Notes: generated by a model not told the origin, from the letters alone. DNA of 64,000 nucleotides from Helianthus annuus (GCF_002127325.2 NC_035445.2:78604815-78668814), one strand, 5' to 3'. Counted from the stretch's first letter, positions 11,901-24,149 are shown. Numbers and translations are program-made.

Positions 11901-13576
11901 CTAGGCGCAATTGTTTTTGCGTTAAAGATATGGCGACACTACCTGTATGGTACCAAGTGTACGTTCTTACACCGACCACAGGAGTTTACAACACATCTTT
12001 GATCAGAAAGAACTCAATATGCGTCAACGCCGATGGGTAGAACTTCTTAACGATTACGACTGTGAATTCGTTATCACCCAGGCAAGGCAAATGTTGTTGC
12101 CGACGAACTCAGTAGACGGAGTTATTTGCTTAGCATTCGCAATACCCAAGCTCAGCACGACCTCGAAACCCTTATCCGCGAAGCCCAACATGCTTGTTTT
12201 AATGAACACACTTGAAGGAGAGATCTATCACGATGGAGCTCAGCTTGTAAGCAAGTCAAATGGGATTTTCTATTATTTAGACCGAATTTGGATCCCTAAG
12301 CGGACCGAATTGCGAAAGATTCTAATGGATGAAGCCCACAAATCCCGATATTCTATTCATCCCGGTGCCGATAAAATGTACCAGGACCTTCGCTACAAGT
12401 ACTGGTGGCCGGGCATGAAAAGGGATATCGCTCCTATGTCGGAAGCTGCATGACTGCGCAAGAGTCAAGGCTGAACATCAAAGACCCTCTGGCTTACTCG
12501 AACAACCGCCAATCCCTATATGGAAGTGGGAGAGTATAGCTATGGATTTCATAACCAAACTTCCTCCCACGCCATCAGTCACGACACATTTGGGTTATAG
12601 TTGATCGTCTGACCAAATCAGCCCACTTTTTGCCAATACGAGAAGACTACAAGGTGGAACGATTAGCCCGAATCTACACGACGAGATCATTTGTAATCAT
12701 GGTACGCATCGCGACATCATCTATGACCGTGATGCTCGGTTTACCTCGCGATTGTGGGAAACGTTTCAAGCCCTTGGTAGGACGCTTAACTTAAGTACGC
12801 ATTCCATCCTCAAACCGACGGACAGACTAAAAGAACGATCCGTACTCTTGAAGACATGCTCCGTGCGTGTGTCATAGACTTCGGTGGTAGTTGGAACAAA
12901 TACCTGCCATTAGTCGAATTCTCGTATAACAACAGTTATCATGCCAGCATCCAAATGGCACCATTCGAGGCTTTATATGGAAGAAGATGTCGATCGCCGA
13001 TTGTATGGCACGAGATCGGTCATTCGCAATTAACCGGTCCCGAGTTACTACAAGAAACGATTGACAAGGTCCTCCAGATCCGAGAAAACTTGTTGAGAAG
13101 CTCGATGTAGATAGAAAAGTTACGCCGATAGAAGACGCAAGCCCCTTGAATTTGACGTTGGCGACTACGTACTCCTAAAGGTATCACCTTGGAATGGTGT
13201 GGTCAGATTCGGCAAGAAAGGGAAACTAGCGCCTCGATATGTTGGACCTTTTAAGATTCTGGAAAGAATCGAAAAGTCGCCTACAGACTCGAACTACCGG
13301 AGGAACTCAGTAACGTCCACCCGACTTTCCATGTGTCGAACCTACGAAAGTGTCTAGCTGACCATGATCTGATTGTTACCTCTCGATGACCTTCAAATTA
13401 ACGAAACGCTACACTTCGTGGAGAAGCCTGTCGAAATCATGGATCGCCAAACCAAGAAACTCAGGCGCTCGCGCATACCTATCGTGAAAGTCCGATGGGA
13501 AGGCAAACGAGGCGCAGAGTTCACTTGGGAACTCGGAAGCGACATGAAGGCGAAGTACCCGCAGTTGTTCAAGTGA
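8975..13576 (+). pseudogene. Frameshifted gag-pol polyprotein of element C
   Basis: Homology runs through several frames. Gag lies at about 8975-10300, with KQFKACGPKEFTGEDG near 9165-9215 and SRALDWWTTE near 9320. Its single visible knuckle is CFACGDPSHFANMC near 10141. Protease has LFDTGAD near 10350. RT has [21 protein letters not shown] near 10980, [14 protein letters not shown] at 11261 and FIDDVLIYS near 11350. RNase H has [16 protein letters not shown] near 11780. Integrase has HPGADKMYQDL near 12360, WWPGM and FSYNNSYH near 12920. The chromodomain-like tail IPIVKVRWEGKRGAEFTWE ends at 13576. At least eight frame changes or stops separate these blocks, so no polyprotein can be made. 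The domain order, the RT and RNase H motifs and the tail place it in the Tekay/Del chromovirus lineage. Its gag is clearly different from that of element G. Confidence 0.9.
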
Positions 13577-13631
13577 AAGCCTAGCGAGAGAAATTGGCAA
13601 GGTAATTCACGTGCTGTACAGCTTTCAGCCT

Positions 13632-13666
13632 AATTTCGGGACGAAATTCCCAAAACAAGGGGAGGC
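13632..13666 (+). promoter_or_regulatory. Inverted repeat plus polypurine tract of element C
   Basis: AATTTCG-GGA-CGAAATT (13632-13648) is followed by 18 nt containing ACAAGGGGAGGC and then the 3' LTR at 13667. The inverted repeat lies after the stop codon at 13574-13576, so it is not coding here. Confidence 0.88.
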
Positions 13667-14194
13667 TGTAACACCTCGTGTTTTCAGAATGTCAAATTCA
13701 AAGTCAAAGTCAAGATTGACTTCATTGACTATAAATATCTATTTTATGTTTTATTAGTTGTGTTATGTGGAGTAAGTGTTAATAATCAAAGGAATCGAAG
13801 TAATCGAATATTATCGACGCGAAACGTTTTACGACTTTGAATAGTAGGAAGTAACAATGCGATAAAGTCAATCAATCCATAATCAAGCTACTCAATTCAT
13901 CATCGAACTAGAAACTCGAATTATGCAACTTTGTGTTATTATACGTGTGTGTGTATGCCTTATGTGTTACATGTGCGTTATACTTTATGTTGTGTGTGGT
14001 GATCAATCGAAATCGAATCATGATAATTGGTGGCGGAAAGACAGTGCGAATATAGATACTTATATGTAGATATAGTGGTTGGGACTAAAGTAATTGTATA
14101 GGAAACTCTATCGTGTCGTATCGTCTTCAATCGAAATCGAATTATCAAAAATCGTAGCACCGAAACACTCGAATCGGGCAAGCTAAACGATCAG

Positions 14195-15530
14195 GCTCCC
14201 AGCCGATCGAATAGCCCAGCCGATCGGATAGGCTGTCCGATCGGGGTGCCTGGGTGACCGGCCAACCCTTTCCTCTTTTGGAAGCCTATAAATACCCCTG
14301 TCATTGTCATCTTTACCACTTTTGGAAAGCTCTGACCGACCAACTCGTGCTCTCACTCTTTTTCTCATATTTCTCTCAATTCCAGTAAGATCTCATCCTA
14401 AATCTTGTACTTTCTTGATCTATGCACACTCCTACACCTTTTCTATCTTTCAAATCTTAACTTTTAACCACAAAATCATCAAGATTCAAGCATTCTAGGA
14501 TGATGTCATCATGGTGTTCTTGAAGAACTTCATGTTTTGGCCTCAATCCATCAAGAATAGCTTGGATCTAACCGATTTCCACATAAACAAACAAAGATCT
14601 ACCATAGATCCAAACATGTTCATAGTGGAAAAGATTGAAAGATGGTTTTCCCAACTTTCTTTCAAACTCTTTTACACTCAATGCCTTCAAACCGATAGAA
14701 ACGAAGCTTGTGCCGACTTACAAATCATTTTAGTGTTTGTGCGGTTCAAGATTCAGGTTCTATCCACGAGGTTCACCAATTTCGGGTTACACGTTAAACT
14801 AGCGTTCCGAACAGTTCACCGGCCGGACTTGGGTGATTCCTGTCCGAGCAGGGGAAACACGTAAGGGCGAAAGTTCCATGGTTCAACTCGTTGTCAAAAT
14901 ACTTCGATATAACATCAAACAATCAGAACAGCCAAGTGTTAAACGAACAGGCCGACCAGGTCAGGATGCTGATCGATCGGACAGGCTGTCCGAACGAACA
15001 GCTCAACCGATCGGACATGTCAGCCGATCGGCTAGCACATGGCCCCACACATTGACAATTTCATGAAGCCTAGTATTAAACGAAGTGCTGTTCAATCGGA
15101 CTACGGTCTGATTTGAATTACTCTTTGGATCATGAGATACTATGCTTCAACACTTGATCGATTTTCAACTTGTTCGACATATTGGAGTGCCACCGATCGA
15201 ACATGTCGTTCGATCAGGTGACATCCTGCTGAGGACTTGTCACTAAAGTACCTAACCGATCGGTTGAGCCCAGCCGATCGAACAGTCCGTTCGATCGATC
15301 GACCTGAAGGGTAAGGATACTTCAATGTTTTCAAGTACTACAATGAAAATTTGAAAATGTCAAACCATCATACACAAACACATCCTACTCAGAGGAAGAA
15401 ACAATCCACTCGAACAGCCCATCCGATCGGACCTACCGACCGATCGAACAGGCTGTCCGAATGGACTGTTAATCGAACGGTCAAGCCGTCCGATCGAACC
15501 TACCGTCCGATCGACCCGACTGTTCGACCC
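14195..15530 (+). repeat. Dispersed CCGATCGG-type motif clusters in element C LTR
   Basis: Short related words built around CCGATCGGA, GCCGATCG and CAGGCTGTCCGA recur in four clusters (about 14195-14260, 14935-15035, 15195-15305 and 15405-15525). Many are self-complementary (TCCGATCGGA). One cluster is just before the TATA box and three are in the transcribed part. Confidence 0.75.
14287..14294 (+). promoter_or_regulatory. TATA box of element C LTR
   Basis: TATAAATA in the context GCCTATAAATACCCC, followed by a pyrimidine-rich stretch typical of plant transcription starts. It lies 620 bp into the LTR. Confidence 0.7.
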
Positions 15531-16411
15531 ATTAACACTCGTTTCCATTTTACGCATTACTCATCGTTATGCTATCGAACTATTCAGGCTAACCCTACTC
15601 TCAAGCGCTCCCTTCAATCCATCAATCCCTGTGAGTATACTCGAACCCTTTTTGCTTTAGCACTTTTGGGTGTTACATACGTTACTTATCTAAATCACAG
15701 TCGAACACACTACCCAATCATTTTAACGCTAACCGTTCTGCATGTATTACGTGACTAAATGAATGCTTGTTGTTATGTTTACACGTGGAATGCTGTCTAC
15801 CTGCCTTAACGACGATAGTACTATAGTTTGGACTCAGCACCCATTCACACGGGGGTTGTTGAGGACCATTACTTGCATGGATTACGGTGGTAATCATGTA
15901 TTGCGAACTGCCTCGGGCAGTCAACCCGTAGTCACTGGTATCGATATATCCATGTCGATAATAAACATGCTTCGTTTTCCTCTGTGTACGTGCTGGTTAT
16001 GCGTAAACTATTTCGAACTCTACATGCTATTATCAAACTTGTATGCTCACCTTTACATTATATGTATTGACTTTATTTTAACGTATGTGACAGGTGTTTA
16101 AGATGCTTACTTGCTAGGGAAGCGGGGCTAGAATAAAGCTCTAGAGCCCAACAAATAGTTGTCTGTAGTGGTCAAGCTAGGGATCTCTAGAAGCAGATAA
16201 ACAATTGCTGTATTTCTATTTAAAATCTGAGTTGTCGGAACAGAATACTTGACTAGTTGTCATTTGTAATAATTTGTTTTACTATTTAAGGTACGGTATG
16301 GGACGTATTATATAAATTAAATAGTAATGATAGTTGTTGTGGAAACTTCTGGACAATCTGTTTCGCTCAGTGCCATACCCCGATGATTCCGCCATCGGTT
16401 GGGGTGTGACA

Positions 16412-16489
16412 GGCCATATTATTAATACAAGAGTAAATAAAGGGGAGTTAGGAACGTGGAGAGTCACCATAAATAATTTGTTCATAACA
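16412..16489 (-). repeat. 3' LTR remnant of copia element F
   Basis: On the minus strand begins TGTTATGAACAAATTATTT at 16489, right after the purine tract GTCAAGAGGGAA (complement of 16488-16499). It aligns with the first about 80 bp of the 5' LTR at 22471-22698 until it is interrupted at 16412 by element C. Confidence 0.85.
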
Positions 16490-16571
16490 TTCCCTCTTGA
16501 CTATCCACGTGATAAGTGAAAATAATATATACACTTTTAATATGCTTGGTTGTCAACTTAATATGCTTGGA

Positions 16572-16755
16572 GATGTTGCCTCGTTAAAAACCTTGCTAGG
16601 AAAACCCAGTGGGACAAAACCTCAGCTAAGGGAAAAAGAGTGCAGCGCGTATTTTCTCATCTTGATACTTTTGGAGCAGGTATGTTGCCTCATTAAAAAC
16701 CTTACTAAGAAAACTCATTAGGATAAAACTTAGTTAAGGGAAAAAGAGTGCAACT
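16572..16755 (-). repeat. Two copies of a ~75-bp motif near the 3' end of element F
   Basis: The blocks at 16572-16647 and 16681-16755 share GTTGCCTC-TTAAAAACCTT, GAAAACCCA/GAAAACTCA and AAGGGAAAAAGAGTGCA on the plus strand, 109 bp apart. The first is the better preserved. I recall similar sequence as a common non-coding part of plant copia elements downstream of pol. Confidence 0.75.
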
Positions 16756-17049
16756 TGTATAATGCTCCCCCTCATTTTTACATGTATCCTATAAGTGACT
16801 CAGGTCCGACTTCTTTGAAAATTGCTCAAAACTTCGTAATCCATTGATGTGCAGCTTGGTATGATGCTTGATCCATTAATGCCAAATCCTTCAATAATAA
16901 GCATTGATGTATGATCTTCATGTGAAATTTTAATTGCCTTCACTTGTAAGTAGATACCATAATATCTATGAATATGTTTTGTTACACTCCCTGCATTTAC
17001 AAAACTAACCAAACATGTTGATGGGTTAGTAAAATATGAATCCATATCT

Positions 17050-20000
17050 TTTGTACCTTAAGGGTATAAAAATATATGTTTTACCCGTTACATTATCTCC
17101 TCGCTATACATGAGTTATATTTTGTCAAATGAATATCATGACATGTGTCCGTGTATACATACTAGCAAGATATACAATTTGTATTTAACTATGGTACTTC
17201 TGGACCAGTGATCTTTGCTTATTTGATAGGAGAGGATAAGAGTCATTTTCTATACCAACTACTTGGACATCGTAAAATCTACGTATACCATAAGCTTTGT
17301 GCGTCTGAAAATGTCCACCATCTTCTAGATGTATTATGATTGATGGATAATAATAATATAAATGCTTGTTCTACATATCAAGCCATATATTTGCAATATC
17401 ATCTTTAATTTGCAAATTTTTCCTTTAATAATTGAGCTCATTTTTATCTTTTCAGGAGACTCCATGATATCATCAACATATATTAGAATACTCATAAACC
17501 TCGTATTGTTCTTTTAATGAAAACAAATGGATTCATTACAATTTATGTATTTCTCTCTTTGCTGAGCTCATTAGTAAGTCGATTATACCACATTTGAATC
17601 GACTATTTTAGTCCATATTTTCTTTTTAACTTTATAAATATACATTCCCGTACTCCTTCCCACTCAAACCAATAATGTATGTGCATACACTCTTTAGGAG
17701 TGTTGACACACAAACCTCCTCATTTAACTTTATATTATATGCAAGGATTTCTTAAACACTTGCTTCATTTGTAAAATCCATATTGTACCATGATTGTACA
17801 CTGTGTACATTGAGATGCCATAATAACCAGGTACACATTTTCTATGTATGTTTATTGGAGTATTGGTGCACAATAATTACATCCATAAGGTGTTTCAATG
17901 AACCTCTTAAGGACTCAAATGCTTTACGATACTCATGGGGAGTTCTAGTTATATTCAATTCAATAACATATACAACATGTATACGTATTCAGATCCGAAT
18001 TTATATAATAATCATAATATTCTCGAGAACTTATTTTATATGACTTGGTATCAAGTGATACATAACTTTCATAAGACACATATCAATTCTCTTTATATAT
18101 TACCAGACTAATAAGATATTGGAAAGTCAAAACATCCACCACGGGAGAATACGTCTCCTCATAATCAGTCATAAGTCCTTGCAAAAATTCTTGTGCCACC
18201 AATTTTGACTTATATCAATTAATTTGATTTTTCACATGATTTACGTGAAAAAAGCATCTGTATCCAACATATTTTAGAACGTCAGTTGTATGGACCGTTG
18301 GTCCAAAAACTTTCCATTTCATTAAAGAAATAAACTCTGCCTTATTTGCGTCTTTATATTTTTGCCAATCATTTCTTAATATTCATTCATAGGCAGATCT
18401 TAAATCTTGATCCTCATCATTTAATCACTTTAAGCGCTACAATATATACAAAAGTATAATGACGTCGATTTTTATTTCGATTCCATACATATCTTAGACA
18501 TGATATAACTTATCGAGATCTCTTTATTTTCAAGGTACCTGAGGTTCTTCTTGAACCATCATGTCTATTGTCTCTTCAGGAGATCTTATTACTCTCTCCA
18601 AGAGATCTTACTATACCCTCAACTTGACCATCTTAATTACTTGCTCCAATTTTTGAGGAATTTTATTATCGGAATCAACTAGTCTACCACGCTTTAGGCG
18701 TGCAATAGACTCATTTAAAAAATATGTGGTTGTCCTCTTGGGACACAAATATAACTGGAGCATAAGCAGTTGATTATGTGACTTAATTAGTCACGTTATT
18801 TAGGTCAGTGAACTTGTCTGGTAATTTGTTCTTTAATATTGGTAAATGAATTATACTTTAAACTTCTAGTTCATAGTTTATAGTATGAGGATCAAGATGA
18901 CATGATAATTCATTTCTCTTTTCACTTTCCAACTGCTTGTTATCTCCCCCTAATGTTGGGAACATTCATTCACTAAAGTGAAAACCAATGAGCCATAAAC
19001 GAATTTCTCACTAATGTCTTTAAGTATTTAATCATAGATGATTATTTATACCCAACATATTCTCAAACTTTTTAGAAGTTCCATCTTTGTGTGGTGTGGT
19101 GGATGAGTTTCAATATATGTCGCACAACCAAAATCTTTGATGAGACATCTTTAGTTCCAGACCAAAAACCAACTGTATGGGGAGAAACTATAACTTGTTG
19201 GCTTGATGTGAATTAATGGTACTATATATAAAATTACATGTACCTAAATGAACTTTTGCTCCTCTCATGATTAATTGCTTTGTAACCAATAGTAGACGTT
19301 TAGTGATCATCTCAACAATAACACTTATTCCAATGATTGTTAATAACTTAGGAATCAAATTCACTATTATCAAATAAATATACTAATCTAGATTAATATG
19401 ATTGCTATCACATTAGCTAAGCCACAATCACACAAGCTTCAGGTTGTGGATTTGATAACCATTTAGACGATGCATCGATTTAAAAACACTATCTGGTATC
19501 ATGTTGGGATATGCTTATCCTTTAATCATTTCCAGAATATTTAGGGATACAACCTCCTTTATTTGGCAAAATATACAAATTTCCCTTGAGAGCAAAAATT
19601 ACATGCTAATTATTATCTTGAAGAATCTTACAGTTCCTCTCAGTTCTTCAATATGTTTCACATCATCAATGACTCGGGATGGTCTGACCGTCATGCCATT
19701 GAATTAAATAATCACGATCCATAAACTTCTGGTTTATGATCATATATGTTTTAGTTGCAATCGTGTTTGTTCAATACACGATATGAAGTATGAGAGAATA
19801 ATGTAATATTATTTCAACATTCATGGTATAAACATGTTTCCCATGTTTTATGTTCGTATAATCACTCTCTAAGTGTGCCACTTTTTGTGGTCGATTTCAA
19901 TATTAAAAATGGTTGTCAACATGAGAATTATTACAATTTCCTCTGTTACCAATTATCATGACCTTTATAACGATCATTGTATAGTCACTGCACTATTAAC

Positions 20001-20483
20001 ATGGTTGATCTTATTACATGATCATCATAACAATTTCCTCAGTTACTATCATCACGAACTTTTCACCAATTATTATATCATCACATTCTATTCAAGGAAT
20101 AAATTATACCAATACAACATTCATGGTGGCATCATTACAATTTTCTGAGTTATGTATATGATCATAACCTTGAATTGATCATTATATCATCACATTCACA
20201 TCAGGGAATGGATTAGTACCACAGAACTTTCATGCTTGTTGTTTCAAACTTTATATATATTCTTTAACAATCAATGATATTTGACGATGGAAATTGTTTT
20301 GCTCAATGCATTATGAATATATTTTCTCATCACATGATATAAATTGAGATGTAATTATATAACCGAGACATTATACTTATCGGTTTAAAATCTTACAACC
20401 TTCGATAAGTTCATAATAAGCTTCGATAAGTTAAAATATATATAACATCAATTGAGAAGTAATTATATGTCCGAGTAATATAA
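17050..20483 (-). pseudogene. Degenerate copia pol (integrase and RT remnants) of element F
   Basis: No open frame exceeds about 65 codons, but landmarks are in copia order on the minus strand. Near 19650-19700 is a GAG-pre-integrase-like remnant, and near 19190-19270 an integrase core remnant. At 18925-18960 the complement reads PTLGGDNKQLE, like the copia integrase C-terminal region. At 17466-17486 the complement reads LIYVDDI, the copia RT catalytic box with both aspartates. Flanking sequence is heavily mutated and AT-rich. It cannot encode a protein. Domain limits are approximate. Confidence 0.7.
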
Positions 20484-20754
20484 GATTCATCAATTTTTTT
20501 TAAAGAAAATTAGAATATCATTCCACACGAAAAAGGCAATTACAAAGTAATGGCAGGTAGTCGGCAACAAGTGCGCCGCCACCCCCTTTTGAATAGAAAA
20601 CCAATTCTTACTAAATACAAAGTTTGAAACCTTTAGTGACGAAGAATTACCATTAACGACTTTTTGAACCCGATTCAAAAGTCGCACAGCGTCAGGAGCG
20701 AGGCCACCAAAGGTATCAAACGCAAACGGGACAAACACATGTTGATTCATCAAT
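20484..20754 (-). mobile_element. Short retroposed insertion with 11-bp target duplication in element F
   Basis: GATTCATCAAT occurs exactly at 20484-20494 and at 20744-20754. Between them, on the minus strand, lies 249 bp ending in A-rich sequence (plus-strand run of T at 20494-20501). A direct repeat of variable length plus a 3' A tail is the mark of LINE-machinery retroposition. The minus strand of the insert is open for about 80 codons, with the stretch FVPFAFDTFGGLAPDAVRLL then a run ending IQKGVAAHLL. I have the impression of a family recurring in plant genomes next to retroposed sequence, but cannot name it. It is most likely the 3' end of a 5'-truncated LINE or a retroposed gene end. 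Confidence 0.8.
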
Positions 20755-22470
20755 CTAACATGAGTATGATACTTCGGGTGTCATATCTAAACATATTCAT
20801 ATACACTCATTCATGAAAGGCATAACAAATCACAACTTTAGTTTAATTGTTCTACTTTATAGTAGCTATATAAATAAATAACAACATATAGAATACAAAT
20901 TATACATCAAATCAAATTATATGATTTTTATAACATATCCTCGTATAAAACTAATTATGATAAAACTTTATAAAATAAGATATGTTGTTGTTAGTCACAA
21001 GTAAATATTAAGTAATATTTATACAGATATTCAATAGCATCCATAAAGCATAATAGAATTGCAATAGACACCTATTTACAACTAAGTTAAAGTATATAAC
21101 TTTTAAACATTATAGATATCATGTTAAAACAAGTTATATTTACTATAATGTTATTAAACAAAATTAAATAGTGATAATTTTCCAATAAAAACCCATTATA
21201 GACCATTCTTTATATTCTCAACATTAAATACGTTAACTTTTAAATATTAATATTCCATGATATAAGACGAAAGATATCATGAAATCAATTTAGAATCATA
21301 GCTAAACTTTTTATATAGTCATGTTGATGTAAATTAAATCTCATATCAATAGTCGACAAAAAATTGTGACTTTCATCACACAAGAGATCCCTGATTTTTT
21401 TTTATTATTACTTGCTTAAGAATTTAGAATCCAAAGGACATATAATCATCAAGTAAATGCAAAAGTGGATATATGACTTGTGAATCATTAATTCTTCTCA
21501 AGTTAAGAATTTGACACCATCAAAACATGAGAGACAACAAACTGAAAATGTCTAAATATATGCCTGCATTGTGAATATTCAAGCATACAAGAAAAACTAA
21601 TAATTAATCCACCATAATGCACAAATAAATTAGTTTATGATATTTTTTGCATCACAAATAACCTATTTAATATTATATGAATATTATAATAAATTTTGCT
21701 TCACACTATAGAAATATCATATTTGAATTCACTTCTTCATCCTTTAGATTTGTTCAATATTATTCTATTTCAATCATCAATCCTAGGCGTCGGTTGCCAG
21801 ACATCACCCAAAACATATAAATACGAATTGTGAATCAATACACAAGACGTGGAGTGGTACATAAATTTCTTTCTCTATTTTATTAGAATAATCCAATTAA
21901 TAACACTTTCCAAATTTAGTCAAGTTGAATCATAAATAATGTGTTTCAAGTATCAAAATAATTTAGCTATCATGACATAATAATAACAAAAACCACGTAT
22001 TGCATCATACTCTATTTTGATATGCATCAAAATGAATAATTCATTAAACAAAACCAAATTTGTAGACAAGCTAAGAATATATTTCAGTTTTAAATTTTAA
22101 TATTATAACATTGAATTCAACTTTAATACTTCAAACAACCATTATCAAAATAACTGAAAATTATTTTATCACAAACTAATAAAATAAATTAGTGGTATAA
22201 AATATAATTCATAGCCAGTAAACAAGAGATAGATTCAATCATCATGCAAGTTAGATACATTAACGATATAATAAATTATTAAAAATTCAAAATTACCTGT
22301 TAAACAATTCTCAATAGTTTACCTTGTTTAAGGATTAAGGTGGCCATGGATTCTGGTAGATTCCAAAGACTCTAAAACCTCACGGAAAAACATGCCTGGT
22401 CCTCCGTCGCTTATCCGGTTAGTTCAAACGCATCGGTCTATCGCCCTTAGAGCCTTTCGTGCTGATAACG
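20755..22470 (-). other. AT-rich remnant of gag and leader of element F
   Basis: No frame of note and very high A+T. By position between the 5' LTR and pol it should be the leader and gag of the copia element. The first about 130 bases on the minus strand (from 22470 down), beginning CGTTATCAGCACGAA, look like a preserved leader. Confidence 0.5.
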
Positions 22471-22698
22471 TGTTGTAAAAACAACGGTCTATTAGCAACC
22501 AATATACACGATAAGCATGAGAACACAGATCATGTACAGAAAGAAATATGGAGAATGAGATAATTCTTATTGATATGACTCTATCATATTAAAATACATA
22601 GGACCTCTATATATAGGCCTATTATTAATTAACAAGAGTAAATAAAGAGACATGAGTTAGGAACGTGGAGAGTCACCATAAATAATCTGTTTATAACA
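22471..22698 (-). repeat. 5' LTR of copia element F (228 bp)
   Basis: On the minus strand it starts TGTTATAAACAGATTATTT at 22698 and ends TTTTTACAACA at 22471, giving TG...CA termini. It contains a TATATATAG-type TATA region (about 22605-22615) and is followed by CGTTATCAGCACGAA, where the primer site must lie. The bases beyond its outer end are TATAT (22699-22703). Their partner would be left of the window. Confidence 0.85.
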
Positions 22699-23003
22699 TA
22701 TATACACACACTCAGGATAAAAATGAATTTTAGGTTTACCAGGTCCAAAAAAGTGGATAAGAGTAAATAAATATAAATAAAAAGTATTAAGATTGAAGAG
22801 TAAACATGTAAATGAAAATCATTATCCACCCACCTCATGGTTTTTATTTTTTAGTTACCAACCAAACCAACATATTTACACCACCACGGTGTCCTCATAT
22901 ATATATATAGAACTATGTACCCGAACCGCGCGTTGCTGGCGGAGAGTGACAATTTGCAGCGCGACACCACCTGACGATGAGATGAAGGTCAGCTCAAGTT
23001 TAA
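22699..23003. other. Flank between element F and gene fragment
   Basis: AT-rich sequence with a (TA)n run near 22899-22908. No gene or repeat recognised. It is presumably original host DNA into which F was inserted. Confidence 0.4.
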
Positions 23004-23516
23004 CTTATGAATGCTCGAGCTCGAGGTTGGCTCGTCGATAATTTTTCAAGTGATATATTTTTCGACCCGAATAGAGCTCCAGCTGCAGCAATTGATACAG
23101 GTTGAATAGGTAATTTGTTGCTAAATTGGTTATAAAATGTAACTTGCTAATACAGTATGCCCTATCAAAACTACCAGTGATCAAATCATATAAATTTTGT
23201 ATTATGATTATATTCTTAATTGCTTTTTTTTATGATCCTAGGAACAAAAAGGGCAGCACCAACAAGTTCACAGCGAGTAGCGTCTTCTCCTCATTCATCT
23301 TCCAAAACCAGTTTATCATTTAATCTGCCACAAAAGCTAAGCTTACTGGGAAAGGTAACTTCAAGTTTCTTAACCTTTTTTTTATAAATTTATAATAATT
23401 TTCTATAAATTTGATACATTATAGGAAGCTGTTCAACAACAAGAAAGAGCACAGAAAATTGCCCTTCAAGCGCTTAGAAATGCCTCAGCCTCCGAAACTC
23501 TTCTTTGGTCTCTCAA
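23004..23516 (+). pseudogene. DUF936-like host gene fragment (2-3 exons) cut off by element D
   Basis: Two exons with good splice signals. One is 23242-23354 (acceptor TTTTTTTATGATCCTAG, donor AAAG|GTAACT). The other is 23425-23516 (acceptor ACATTATAG, donor TCTCAA|GTATGA). The second encodes EAVQQQERAQKIALQALRN and then ASASETLLWSL, which matches my memory of the C-terminal helical region of plant DUF936 proteins. A possible earlier exon ends at 23100 (GATACAG|GTTGAA). Its phase fits the next exon (G plus GA gives Gly), and its frame is open back to a stop at 23001-23003. The serine-rich middle exon (SSQRVASSPHSSSKTSLSF) also fits that family. D's LTR starts 43 bp after the last donor, so the rest of the gene is absent. 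The function of the family is unknown to me. Confidence 0.6.
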
Positions 23517-24149
23517 GTATGACTATGTGATCCTACTCATTATCATAGAGGTGGCAATTTGTGACACCGTCACTTTTCCGTACATTCCGTACACTAAATA
23601 CAGTGATCTGTGCCTTAATGAACATACATGATCTAGTTTACAGAGAAATAGTTCTGATTCCATACAAGTGAATTCATGTACGTTTTATACTACAAAATAT
23701 TGCTTATGCAAAAACGAGAGCGTTGCGTCAAAAATATTAGTAAACTCACCGGTAAGGACACACGTGTCAGGGAACTGCAAGAAAGTCATCAGACAATAAA
23801 TGGAGCCTAGGTGTAGGTCCAATAACAAGAATACATTAAAACCCAAGAATACATACAAGGGTTTAATATATTGCTAATATGAAAGCAAAATAAGCACTAA
23901 AAAGGCACCCGAAACACACTTTAAGAGCAGAACTAATTGCGACAAAACTGCGAAACGAACGTTGATGCCGCCCGGATAATATTTAATCCCACAAATATTC
24001 TGTATGATTAAAATTTTATTTTAATCAGGTTTCGTGTTGAAAATAAATTAAAATGCTTAAAAACGTTATTTTTCAAGTTTAAGCACGTACCGTGTGTTCC
24101 TACGCGACACGGTGCCTTACACTGCAAAACGCAGACAACGGAGAAAACC

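Larger units (their letters stand above)
7195..16411 (+). mobile_element. Element C: Ty3/gypsy (Tekay/Del-like) retrotransposon, frameshifted
   Basis: LTR remnant, primer site, leader, broken gag-pol, polypurine tract and complete 3' LTR in the order expected of a plus-strand gypsy element. The first roughly 2.07 kb of its 5' LTR is missing because element A is inserted there. The right end (16411) abuts the 3' LTR of copia element F, so C is nested in F. The right flanking 5 bp are GGCCA and the left partner is outside the window. Pol is complete in order but has many frameshifts and stops. Confidence 0.9.
13667..16411 (+). repeat. 3' LTR of element C (2745 bp)
   Basis: Starts TGTAACACCTCG after the polypurine tract and ends GGGGTGTGACA. 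The last 677 bp match the 5' LTR remnant with few substitutions. U3 is about 0.6 kb up to the TATA box, so most of the LTR is R/U5. It contains the CGATCGG motif cluster listed separately. Confidence 0.92.
16412..22698 (-). mobile_element. Element F: degenerate Ty1/copia retrotransposon, minus strand
   Basis: A complete 5' LTR at 22471-22698 and the beginning of the 3' LTR at 16412-16489 match each other (TGTTATRAACARATTATTTA start, GTGACTCTCCACGTTCCTAAC). Read on the minus strand, the element has LTR, a CGTTATCAGCACGAA start of the internal region, AT-rich gag remnant, integrase and RT remnants including YVDD, a purine tract and the 3' LTR. The 3' LTR is cut by gypsy element C. The integrase-before-RT order and the YVDD and PTLGG-type motifs show it is copia, not gypsy. 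All coding capacity is lost. Confidence 0.85.
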
